NCBI GenBank assembly: GCA_023260735.1
Contig: JALQUL010000075.1
Location: 1 to 9,075 of the forward strand
Origin: Limnohabitans sp.
Lineage (GTDB): Bacteria; Pseudomonadota; Gammaproteobacteria; Burkholderiales; Burkholderiaceae_C
DNA: 9,075 bases
Reading direction: 5' to 3'
Shown: piece after piece, positions 1 to 5,931 of the stretch
Position numbering within the stretch: position 1 is the stretch's first letter
Layout: each line of letters begins with the position of its first letter
Notes under the pieces: generated by a model
What the model was told of the DNA's origin: nothing
Database searches by the model: none
Seen by the model: only the letters and a program-made list of their open reading frames with translations
Position numbers and translations under genes: made by a program

Positions 1-285
1 TGAGTTCCAATAATAATCAACTTCTGCTTGGTCTTTGCAATTAATCACAAATGAAACCGATTCATTAAACTTAAAGAATGGTCCTGCTGCCAAAATATTA
101 AATTCCATTCCATGAATTTCAATAATTGCAGTTTCAAATGCACCACCACCTACTTCTGGTGGATTGGTATATTGATGATGTTCTTTAAATTTGCCGTCCG
201 TAAAAATAGAAAGGTAATACTGTGCTACAGCTTTGGCATCGGTAGTTTCAACCCAAATGGAAGGGGTAATTTTTTGAGCAATCAT
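1..285 (-). CDS. VOC-superfamily protein, PhnB / 3-demethylubiquinone-9 3-methyltransferase-like (3' part beyond window)
   Basis: The reverse strand reads 95 codons without a stop from an ATG at 285-283 to the left window edge, so the C-terminal part is missing. The N-terminus (MIAQKITPSIWVETTDA) followed by a 'QYYLSIF' segment matches the first strand-helix unit of glyoxalase/VOC folds. 'GMEFNILAAGP' at residues 59-69 and 'FKFNESVSFVINCKDQAEVDYYW' at about 71-93 are the typical second half of a PhnB-like module (PF06983). Members are usually about 130-160 residues, so roughly two thirds is visible. A weak AGGT at 300-297 lies 11 nt before the start. A good promoter sits upstream (324-353). 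The family fold is clear. The biochemical role is unknown, and the old methyltransferase name is not reliable evidence of activity. Confidence 0.85.
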   Translation of the reverse strand, partial: MIAQKITPSIWVETTDAKAVAQYYLSIFTDGKFKEHHQYTNPPEVGGGAFETAIIEIHGMEFNILAAGPFFKFNESVSFVINCKDQAEVDYYWNS

Positions 286-323
286 TTTTAGTTTTGACCT
301 AAATTTTCAGATTGGAAAAAGTC

Positions 324-353
324 ATTTTATTAATGACAAGTGACCTTAGTCAA
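324..353 (-). promoter_or_regulatory. Candidate sigma70 promoter of the VOC gene
   Basis: On the minus strand a TTGACT -35 (353-348) is followed after 18 nt by a TAAAAT -10 (329-324); each matches 5 of 6 consensus bases. A start site near 317 would give a leader of about 30 nt before the ATG at 285. Prediction only, but the box quality and the position both fit. Confidence 0.55.
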
Positions 354-576
354 TAGGTGTTTTTGAAGTTGGTTTTAGTGCGAATTTAATTCTCAGTACA
401 ACATTTATCCATTAATTTGTGTAATCTAATCGATTTGATTGAACTGTTTTGTTTGGCACTTTTTCAAAAGTGTGTTGTATTGAAGCAAGTAGTCTGGCCT
501 TGCTAGTCATCCATTTCTCAAGTACAAAATAATAAACCAATAGGATTAAATTTTTATTTTTAAAAACCTCTTGTAA

Positions 577-601
577 ATATATTGGCATTGTGCCAATATA
601 T
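577..601. promoter_or_regulatory. Perfect 11-bp inverted repeat, probable NrtR operator
   Basis: The arms ATATATTGGCA (577-587) and TGCCAATATAT (591-601) are exact reverse complements around a TTG spacer, giving a 25-bp dyad of operator size. It covers the -35 hexamer and most of the spacer of the predicted pnuC promoter, which is an ideal position for repression. The operon encodes an NrtR-family repressor, and NrtR proteins bind palindromes of about 21-23 bp upstream of NAD-metabolism genes, with the motif differing between lineages. Assignment to NrtR is inference from context; the dyad itself is seen directly. Confidence 0.7.
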
Positions 602-610
602 AGTCATAAT
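582..610 (+). promoter_or_regulatory. Candidate sigma70 promoter of the pnuC-nadR-nrtR operon
   Basis: TTGGCA (582-587, 5/6 to consensus) and CATAAT (605-610, 5/6) are separated by exactly 17 nt. Transcription would start near 617, about 26 nt ahead of the pnuC ATG, leaving room for the AAGAGGT ribosome-binding site. The -35 box lies inside the left arm of the 577-601 inverted repeat, so operator occupancy should exclude RNA polymerase. Confidence 0.6.
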
Positions 611-642
611 TTAAATAAAATCACTTTGAGAAGAGGTAAAAA

Positions 643-1269
643 ATGGATAGCGTTCTCAATTTCTTCAACTTACCGGCCGTCATTATTTTTGGTAATACCT
701 TAACGACCTTAGAAGTTTTTGGTTTTATTACAGGCATTGTCGGTGTGTTGCTTACTGTTTATAAAAATATTTGGAACTTTCCAATTGGAATTTTAAATAG
801 TGCTTTATTAAGTATCTTGTTTTTTAATTCCAGATTGTTTGCGGATGCAGGACTACAAATTATTTTTATTACACTAGGACTCATGGGCTGGTGGCAATGG
901 ATACAAGCAAAACATATGAACCATTTAGCAAGCACACAAGCATTAACAGTTAAAACTTTATCTGTTAAACAGCAAGTTATTGGATTGGGTATATTGCTAA
1001 TTTTAGTTTTTGCCTTGTATCAGTTGTTAACTTATATTAAAGGTGATGTACCATTTTTTGATGCGTTAATTACAGCATTAAGTATTTCAGCACAGATTTT
1101 ATTAAATAGAAGATACCTTGAAAATTGGTGGATATGGATTGCTGTTGACCTGATCTCAATACCCGTTTATTCTTACAAAGGTTTGTATTTGATTGCATTG
1201 TTATATGTGGTGTTTTTAGCTTTGGCAATTATGGGTTTAACTACTTGGAAAAAGACCAAGAAATTGTGA
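643..1269 (+). CDS. pnuC: PnuC-type nicotinamide riboside transporter
   Basis: Inner-membrane facilitator that brings in nicotinamide riboside, which is then trapped by phosphorylation in the cytoplasm. The 208 residues are almost wholly hydrophobic and fit the roughly seven-helix PnuC fold. Family hallmarks are 'NIWNFPIGILNSALL' at 42-56, the 'GWWQW' stretch at 82-86, and the C-terminal half 'LLNRRYLENWWIWIAVD' at 153-169, containing the WxxW...D pattern of the substrate-binding helix. Length is normal for the family and the basic C-terminal tail (KKTKKL) is plausibly cytoplasmic. The ATG at 643 has a strong AAGAGGT (631-637) five nt upstream. It is the first gene of an operon with nadR, the kinase that metabolically traps the imported riboside. 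Substrate is inferred from this context; PnuC homologues for thiamine or riboflavin exist but normally lie beside other genes. Confidence 0.93.
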   Translation: MDSVLNFFNLPAVIIFGNTLTTLEVFGFITGIVGVLLTVYKNIWNFPIGILNSALLSILFFNSRLFADAGLQIIFITLGLMGWWQWIQAKHMNHLASTQALTVKTLSVKQQVIGLGILLILVFALYQLLTYIKGDVPFFDALITALSISAQILLNRRYLENWWIWIAVDLISIPVYSYKGLYLIALLYVVFLALAIMGLTTWKKTKKL

Positions 1270-1277
1270 GCGTAAAA

Positions 1278-2435
1278 ATGAATATCAATCAAACCCTTAG
1301 TAATACCTTTCATCACGGATTAGTAATTGGAAAGTTTTATCCCCCTCACCTAGGGCATTGTTTATTAATTCGTAATGCTGCTCTTGCTTCAAAAATTGTT
1401 ACTGTTGTCGTTATGGCAAGTACTGCAGAATTAATACCGTTGCAAAGTCGAGTTGATTGGTTAAAATCAACCTTTGTAGAAGAAAAACATGTCCGAGTAG
1501 TAGGCATAGTGGATGATGTAGCAATTGATTATGAAGATGAAAATATATGGTTAGCTCATATTAATTTAATGCATTTAGGCCTTGAAATTGCCAATAAAAA
1601 CTATTCGGATGCACCTCCAATTGATGCAGTATTTACCTCTGAAAACTATGGCACTAAAATGGCAAAATATTTTAATGCAGTGGCAGTTCAAGTCGATATA
1701 GACAGAAATTTAGTTCCTACCTCTGGCACTTCTGTACGCAAAAATTTAATTCAACAATGGAACTTTTTACCTCTGGCGACCCAAAGTGGATTATGCCACC
1801 GAGTAGTGATTGTAGGCGGCGAGTCAAGTGGTAAAACCACTTTAGCAAAGGCACTTTGTCAAGCACTTCAAAAAAGAGCTGGTGTATTTACTAACACCCA
1901 ATTTGTTCCTGAGTTTGGTAGAGAATATAGTCAATTAAAGCTCAGGGTATTGCAAGGTCAAGCCAAATTTAATCATGAATTAAATATAGACAATAGGCAG
2001 TTAAAAATTCCCACCTTATTTGACTGTCAATGGTGGAGCGAAGAGTTTTTGCATATTGCCAAAATACAAACCAATTGGGAAAATCAGGCCTCCAAAATGG
2101 GCTCTCCCATTATGATTGCCGATACCGATGCATTTGCTACTGGTTTTTGGCATAAAAGATATATGGGCTTTGATAGCCTAGAACTAAATGATTGGATTAA
2201 AAATCTACCTGCTAGGTCTTTGTATATTTTACCCACAATTTCTGATGTTGCATTTGAACAAGATGGACTAAGAGATGGTGAGCATATTAGGCATCAAATG
2301 CATCAAGAGTTTCAATTAGCTTTGCAATCACAAAAAACCAAATGGATAGAAGTAAGTGGCCCTGTAGATCTTAGAGTCAAACAAGCATTAATTGCAATTG
2401 ATCAATTGCATCATGCATTTGAAGAAATTACTTAA
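1278..2435 (+). CDS. nadR: Bifunctional NMN adenylyltransferase / ribosylnicotinamide kinase, NadR-like, lacking the HTH domain
   Basis: Converts imported nicotinamide riboside to NMN (kinase) and NMN to NAD (adenylyltransferase) in the cytoplasm. With the ATG at 1278 the protein has 385 residues. The N-terminal nucleotidyltransferase domain shows GKFYPPHLGH at 18-27 (HxGH signature), SENYG at 121-125 and SGTSVR at 149-154. The C-terminal kinase domain shows the Walker A loop GGESSGKTT at 180-188, PEFGREY at 211-217, DTD at 282-284 and a QDGLRD segment at 328-333. Enterobacterial NadR carries an extra N-terminal HTH repressor domain; here the catalytic signature begins within 20 residues of the start, so that domain is absent and control probably lies with nrtR downstream. 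The frame stays open upstream, with TTG at 1245 and GTG at 1266 inside the pnuC 3' end. I prefer the ATG 8 nt after the pnuC stop, but the start is uncertain. Confidence 0.92.
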   Translation: MNINQTLSNTFHHGLVIGKFYPPHLGHCLLIRNAALASKIVTVVVMASTAELIPLQSRVDWLKSTFVEEKHVRVVGIVDDVAIDYEDENIWLAHINLMHLGLEIANKNYSDAPPIDAVFTSENYGTKMAKYFNAVAVQVDIDRNLVPTSGTSVRKNLIQQWNFLPLATQSGLCHRVVIVGGESSGKTTLAKALCQALQKRAGVFTNTQFVPEFGREYSQLKLRVLQGQAKFNHELNIDNRQLKIPTLFDCQWWSEEFLHIAKIQTNWENQASKMGSPIMIADTDAFATGFWHKRYMGFDSLELNDWIKNLPARSLYILPTISDVAFEQDGLRDGEHIRHQMHQEFQLALQSQKTKWIEVSGPVDLRVKQALIAIDQLHHAFEEIT

Positions 2436-2442
2436 AATATGA

Positions 2443-3186
2443 ATGAGTAATTTGATGAAAAAACCAGTTGACCTCACGGAAAAACAATATATAAGTCAAT
2501 ATAATGTTCATGACTTTGATGTGCCATTAACCACTGTCGATATGGCCATATTTGCTTTAATTGATCAAAAGCTGCATGTTTTACTGGTACAGCGAAATGA
2601 CCATCCATTTAAAGGAGAATGGGCTTTGCCAGGAGGGTTTATTGATCTAAAAAAAGATAAAACAATTAACGATACAGCCCACAGAAAACTTTTGGAAAAA
2701 ACGGGAATACATTCCCCTTATTTAGAGCAAGTTCAGACCATTGGCCAAGCCAAACGAGATCCTCGAGCATGGTCAGTCACTATTTTATATTTTGCGTTAA
2801 TTGATTATTTCACCATTTCAAGCAAAGGGATTGTGCCAAGCAATGAACAAGCGCAATGGCATACCTTAGAGCAAGCGCAAAATTTGTCACTCGCTTTCGA
2901 TCATCAACAATTATTAAATCTTGCAACAAGTAGATTAAGAAGCAAAACTCGTTATACCGCTTTGCCGATAAGTTTAATGCCAGAATATTTCACTTTGACT
3001 GAATTGCAAAATAGTTTTGAAATAATATTAGGGTATGAGCTAGATAAAAAAGCATTTAGAAGGCGTATTTTAGATGCAGGAATCATTAAGCCAACAGATA
3101 TGAATAAAAGAAGTGGCAAGCGAGATGCGCAACTTTTTTGTATCAATCAATTACCTCTAGACTTTCAGTTTCCTAGGGCAATTTGA
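2443..3186 (+). CDS. nrtR: NrtR-family transcriptional repressor of NAD metabolism (degenerate Nudix domain plus winged HTH)
   Basis: ADP-ribose-responsive regulator. Residues about 28-150 form a Nudix fold: 'VDMAIFALIDQKLHVLLVQR' at 32-51, 'GEWALPGGF' at 58-66 and the NrtR-typical 'RDPRAWSVTILYFAL' at 105-119. The Nudix box at 65-89 is degenerate: the REuxEExGu core reads RKLLEKTGI (81-89), losing two of the conserved acidic residues, and the spacing before it is two residues longer. It should therefore bind rather than hydrolyse ADP-ribose. 'LAFDHQQLL...RLRSKTRY' (150-171) leads into the C-terminal winged HTH, with 'FTLTELQNSFEIILG' at 183-197 and basic 'FRRRIL' at 205-210. Length (247) is normal. 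It lies 7 nt after nadR in the same operon and probably represses it through the 577-601 dyad. An alternative start is the in-frame ATG at 2455. Confidence 0.92.
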   Translation: MSNLMKKPVDLTEKQYISQYNVHDFDVPLTTVDMAIFALIDQKLHVLLVQRNDHPFKGEWALPGGFIDLKKDKTINDTAHRKLLEKTGIHSPYLEQVQTIGQAKRDPRAWSVTILYFALIDYFTISSKGIVPSNEQAQWHTLEQAQNLSLAFDHQQLLNLATSRLRSKTRYTALPISLMPEYFTLTELQNSFEIILGYELDKKAFRRRILDAGIIKPTDMNKRSGKRDAQLFCINQLPLDFQFPRAI

Positions 3187-3219
3187 TTGATCTCGAAAAG
3201 TATGAATTATTAGCCAGAC

Positions 3220-3245
3220 TTTGATCAAACCTATTCCTTCATAGG
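3220..3245. other. Small dyads in the nrtR/sbtA convergent gap; no clear terminator
   Basis: The 65-bp gap between the two stop codons contains the palindrome TTTGATCAAA (3220-3229), directly followed by CCTAT/ATAGG with a 6-nt loop (3230-3245). Neither is followed by a T-run in either direction, so intrinsic termination is not convincing. Confidence 0.2.
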
Positions 3246-3251
3246 AGCCGC

Positions 3252-4244
3252 TTAATTCAAAAACCTCTGAGCAAAAAACACATACACTGGAATACCGAAA
3301 ATTAAATTGAGTGGAAAGGTAAGGCCTAGGCTAAGGCCAAAATACAAACTAGGATTGGCCTCGGGCACTGCATACCTTAATACTGCCGGTACGGCAATAT
3401 AGGATGCACTAGCAGCCAACACCATTAGCAGTGCACCGTTACCACTTGATAATTGCAACAGGCCCGCTAATGCCAAGGCAAGACTTGCATGCACCATAGG
3501 ACCGAATACTGCATAGCCAATTAATACTTTTGGTTGCTTTTTAATAGTGCCCAAATTTCTAGCCGCCATTAAGCCCATGTCAAGCAAGAAAAATGACAAC
3601 ATACCTTTAAATAAATCAACAGAAAAAGGTTGCATAGCCGATTTCCCAGCATCACCAGTTATAAACCCAATAACCATTGCTCCCAATAAAAGTAGTTGTG
3701 CGCCATCGGTAAATGATTCATGTAATACTTTTTTAATAGAAAAATCGCTTTGATTGGGCGTGCTACTATTGTTATTTTCGCAATTTTCATGAATCTGTTT
3801 TTTCCTCAGCATATTGGCAAAAACAACAGCCAAAATAATGGCTGGCGACTCCATTAAAGCCATTGCCGCAGCCATATGTCCACCATATGCAATCTCATGA
3901 TTGTCTAAAAACTGAACAGCCGTCACAAAAGTCACTGCACTCACAGAACCATAAGTCGCAGCTATAGCTGCAGCATTAAAACCAGAGATAATCCGTTTTA
4001 AGAGCCAAAATCCTATCAAAGGAATAAAAATGGCTAAAACAATTGCTGCTGCTAGGCTAAAACCAACTTCGGCGTTAAAACCAGAGTCTGAGAGGGCAAA
4101 CCCTCCTTTTAAACCCAATGCCATTAACAAATAAAGTGATAAAAATCTAGAAATGGCAGGAGGTATTTCTAGGTTTGATTTAATAGTACCAGCGATTACG
4201 CCAAAAATAAAAAATAAAATAGCGGGGTCTAATAAGTTATGCAT
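3252..4244 (-). CDS. sbtA: SbtA-like sodium-dependent bicarbonate transport family permease
   Basis: Inner-membrane permease of the Sbt_1 family (PF05982), whose characterised cyanobacterial members import bicarbonate with Na+. The 330 residues are nearly all hydrophobic helices in two halves, split by a polar cytoplasmic loop at about 147-180 (RKKQIHENCENNNSS...). Hallmarks are the N-terminal 'LLDPAILFFIFGVIAG' (4-19), 'IPPAISRFLSLYLLMALGLKGG' (27-48) and, in the second half, the matching 'LLDMGLMAARNL' segment, as expected for inverted repeats. It is slightly shorter than cyanobacterial SbtA (about 370). AAAGGA (4256-4251) lies 6 nt before the ATG. No SbtB-like PII gene is adjacent. A CbbR-like LysR gene is divergent 83 bp away and is the likely regulator. 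Family assignment is firm; bicarbonate specificity is inferred from family and regulator. Confidence 0.9.
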   Translation of the reverse strand: MHNLLDPAILFFIFGVIAGTIKSNLEIPPAISRFLSLYLLMALGLKGGFALSDSGFNAEVGFSLAAAIVLAIFIPLIGFWLLKRIISGFNAAAIAATYGSVSAVTFVTAVQFLDNHEIAYGGHMAAAMALMESPAIILAVVFANMLRKKQIHENCENNNSSTPNQSDFSIKKVLHESFTDGAQLLLLGAMVIGFITGDAGKSAMQPFSVDLFKGMLSFFLLDMGLMAARNLGTIKKQPKVLIGYAVFGPMVHASLALALAGLLQLSSGNGALLMVLAASASYIAVPAVLRYAVPEANPSLYFGLSLGLTFPLNLIFGIPVYVFFAQRFLN

Positions 4245-4262
4245 AAGTATTCCTTTGACAGC

Positions 4263-4291
4263 ATTTTAGTTTTGATTCATACTTTTGTAAA
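4263..4291 (-). promoter_or_regulatory. Candidate sigma70 promoter of sbtA
   Basis: On the minus strand TTTACA (4291-4286, 5/6) and TAAAAT (4268-4263, 5/6) are separated by 17 nt, ending about 19 nt before the sbtA ATG. Transcription would start near 4256, at the edge of the ribosome-binding site, so the leader would be very short; this weakens the call somewhat. Confidence 0.4.
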
Positions 4292-4310
4292 ATTGATAAT
4301 TAACACAAAA
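4283..4310. promoter_or_regulatory. Inverted repeat TTTTGT-N16-ACAAAA, candidate LysR-regulator site
   Basis: Two exact 6-bp arms (4283-4288 and 4305-4310) are centred 22 bp apart, two helical turns, in the 83-bp region between sbtA and the divergent LysR gene. One arm overlaps the predicted sbtA -35 box. Position and spacing suit a dimer-pair LysR site, but the arms are A/T-rich and could be chance. Confidence 0.35.
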
Positions 4311-4327
4311 TATATAGATAAAAATCT

Positions 4328-5221
4328 ATGAATATAACTTTCAGACAACTTAGACTGCTTCAAGCATTGGCCGAAAAAGGTAGCGTGAGTGCTGCTGCAA
4401 AAGCCATGCATGTGACTCAGCCTACTGCTTCTATGCAGTTAAAAGAAATCACCCTGTCGGTTGGCCTACCACTATATGAGGTCATCGGTAAAAAAATTTA
4501 CCTTACAGACATAGGCAAAGAGTTAGCGAGTACAGCACAAAGTATTTCCAGAACCTGGGAGTCTTTCGAGCAATTAGTAGATGCCACAAAGGGGGTGAAA
4601 AAGGGCAGGCTTAGAGTCGCAGTGGTAAGCACAGCAAAATACTTTATGCCAAAACTTATTGGTTCGTTTTGTAAGAGGTTTCCTGAAATTGAGGTTTCTC
4701 TAGAAATTTTAAATCGTGATGGTGTATTAGAAAGATTGCGCAGCAACCAAGATGACCTCTACATTATGTCTATGCCTCCCCCTGAGATCGAGTTGTCTGA
4801 TATTATTTTTATGCCCAATCCAATTGGCGTAATAACTGCTACCTCAGACCGTCTATCTAAAAAAGAACTAATAAGCCTTAACGATTTAAAAAATCATCGT
4901 TTTATTTTGCGTGAGCCTGGTTCTGGTACTCGAATGGCTGCAGATCAATTTTTTGCTAAAAAAAAATTCAAACCCAATATTCGGCTTGAATTAGGAAGTA
5001 ATGAAGGCATTAAAGAAGCGGTTGCGGGTGGTTTGGGTATTGGCATCATTTCTTTGCATGCCTTACATGGTCATTTGAAAGAGCAGGGTGTGAGTGTGGT
5101 AAATGTAGAAGGCTTTCCTGTGAAGTCGGCTTGGCATTTGGTGCACTTAAGTGCTAAACAACTATCGCCTGTTGCACAGGCTTTTAAACAGCATATGTTG
5201 CATGAAATTAAAGTTAAATAA
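4328..5221 (+). CDS. LysR-family transcriptional regulator, CbbR/CmpR-like
   Basis: DNA-binding regulator of 297 residues, the usual LysR length. The N-terminal winged HTH covers about 3-62, with the recognition part 'GSVSAAAKAMHVTQPTASMQLKEI' at 18-41, followed by 'LPLYEVIGKKIYLTDIG'. This last segment is characteristic of the CbbR/CmpR/RbcR branch that controls carbon fixation and inorganic-carbon uptake genes. The effector domain (about 92-295) contains 'GRLRVAVVSTAKYFMPKLIGSF' and the late 'AVAGGLGIGIIS' motif seen in LysR effector-binding domains. It is divergent from sbtA, the classic arrangement of a LysR activator and its target. The ATG lacks a good ribosome-binding site and lies inside an ATAGAT/ATCTAT dyad (4314-4329). 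Subfamily is judged by eye; the true inducer is unknown. Confidence 0.88.
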   Translation: MNITFRQLRLLQALAEKGSVSAAAKAMHVTQPTASMQLKEITLSVGLPLYEVIGKKIYLTDIGKELASTAQSISRTWESFEQLVDATKGVKKGRLRVAVVSTAKYFMPKLIGSFCKRFPEIEVSLEILNRDGVLERLRSNQDDLYIMSMPPPEIELSDIIFMPNPIGVITATSDRLSKKELISLNDLKNHRFILREPGSGTRMAADQFFAKKKFKPNIRLELGSNEGIKEAVAGGLGIGIISLHALHGHLKEQGVSVVNVEGFPVKSAWHLVHLSAKQLSPVAQAFKQHMLHEIKVK

Positions 5222-5322
5222 AAACCTATGTAGCATTTAGAACCTTAATTACTAGGTGTATAAGCATTAAAAGCTCTGTGTGAATCAAGCTACACTCATC
5301 AATCATTTCTGCTAAAGCAAAC

Positions 5323-5352
5323 AAAAAACGATGCACTACAAAATTTTTGTGC
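5323..5352 (-). terminator. Possible weak terminator after the membrane-protein gene
   Basis: Immediately after the TAG stop on the minus strand, GCAC/GTGC arms (5352-5349 and 5336-5333) enclose an AAAAATTTTGTA loop. They are followed after 4 nt by six Ts (5328-5323). The stem is short, so this is tentative. Confidence 0.3.
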
Positions 5353-5876
5353 TATTGAGTCTGAAATTTTATTTCGGTTAAGGCCTTCATATAAGGATGA
5401 GTACGGCGTTCTGCAAACCCATCTACTAACAGCCCAACGCCACTAAAAAATATTAAAGCAATTCCTAAACCTTGGGCAAAATCGTTTTGTAATGCAAAGC
5501 GCAAAATCAGCCCTACTACTCCAAAAAAGCCCCATATAATTAAATAAAATTTCCAAGCATTATTTACTTTGTCCATTCTTTTAATTTCAGCTAAGCGAGT
5601 AGATTCTGGGGCAGATTGTACTTGAGCCTGCAAATGAAGTAATTGAGCAGGAGTGCGAAAACCAACTGTAGCACCAATAGTAGTCATTAATAAGCCCATT
5701 AACAAAAATGGAATTGCCACACCTTTGTTGAATGTTGTAATACCATCAACATACAGCCATCCACCAAACACTAGACTAAGCAAGCCAAAGGGTAAGATAA
5801 AAACTAAAGCTTCTAATTTTTCACCTTGAAAATAAACCATCATGGCGTCTAATAAGTAATAACTTGATTCATTCAT
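5352..5876 (-). CDS. Hypothetical four-helix inner-membrane protein
   Basis: I do not recognise this family. From the ATG at 5876 the protein has 174 residues with four predicted membrane segments at about 23-42, 52-72, 109-128 and 134-151. They form two hairpins joined by a charged, Gln/Glu-rich stretch (about 75-108: LHLQAQVQSAPESTRLAEIKRMDK), and a short polar C-terminal tail ends in KFQTQ. There is no signal peptide, no cysteine pair and no obvious catalytic motif. The frame can be extended to a GTG at 5906, adding ten residues. I prefer the ATG because TCCCC at 5887-5891 (GGGGA on the coding strand) is well placed for it. It is transcribed alone, convergent with the LysR gene to its left in window coordinates. 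Its upstream region contains repeated TTGGCA motifs. Function unknown. Confidence 0.75.
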   Translation of the reverse strand: MNESSYYLLDAMMVYFQGEKLEALVFILPFGLLSLVFGGWLYVDGITTFNKGVAIPFLLMGLLMTTIGATVGFRTPAQLLHLQAQVQSAPESTRLAEIKRMDKVNNAWKFYLIIWGFFGVVGLILRFALQNDFAQGLGIALIFFSGVGLLVDGFAERRTHPYMKALTEIKFQTQ

Positions 5877-5886
5877 TTGTATAAAG

Positions 5887-5891
5887 TCCCC
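5887..5891 (-). promoter_or_regulatory. Ribosome-binding site deciding the start of the membrane protein
   Basis: GGGGA on the minus strand lies 10 nt before the ATG at 5876 and inside the extended reading frame. It therefore supports the internal ATG over the upstream GTG at 5906. Confidence 0.5.
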
Positions 5892-5931
5892 GATATAAAA
5901 ACACACTAAAAAGTGGGCAATTAATTTTTTA

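Larger units (their letters stand above)
286..642. other. Divergent intergenic regulatory region between the VOC gene and pnuC
   Basis: This 357-bp AT-rich gap holds no convincing gene. Besides the two promoters and the pnuC operator, listed separately, it contains three more dyads. One is an 18-nt palindrome with a single mismatched pair at 423-440 (centre AATCGATT). The second is a perfect CACTTTT-TC-AAAAGTG at 457-472. The third is AGCAAG/CTTGCT with a 9-nt loop at 484-504. None is followed by a T-run, so they look more like protein-binding sites or chance dyads in AT-rich DNA than terminators. Confidence 0.6.

Noticed and set aside
2952..3146. Minus-strand open frame of 64 codons inside nrtR
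   Set aside because: Fully inside a well-recognised gene with no ribosome-binding site or family features; a shadow frame.
4498..4746. Minus-strand open frame of 82 codons inside the CbbR-like gene
   Set aside because: Antisense to a full-length LysR protein; no independent evidence of coding.
5892..5920. TTGCCC-17-TATATC as promoter of the membrane-protein gene
   Set aside because: Its transcript would begin near 5885, after the GGGGA ribosome-binding site at 5887-5891, so the message would lack that site; both hexamers are also only moderate.
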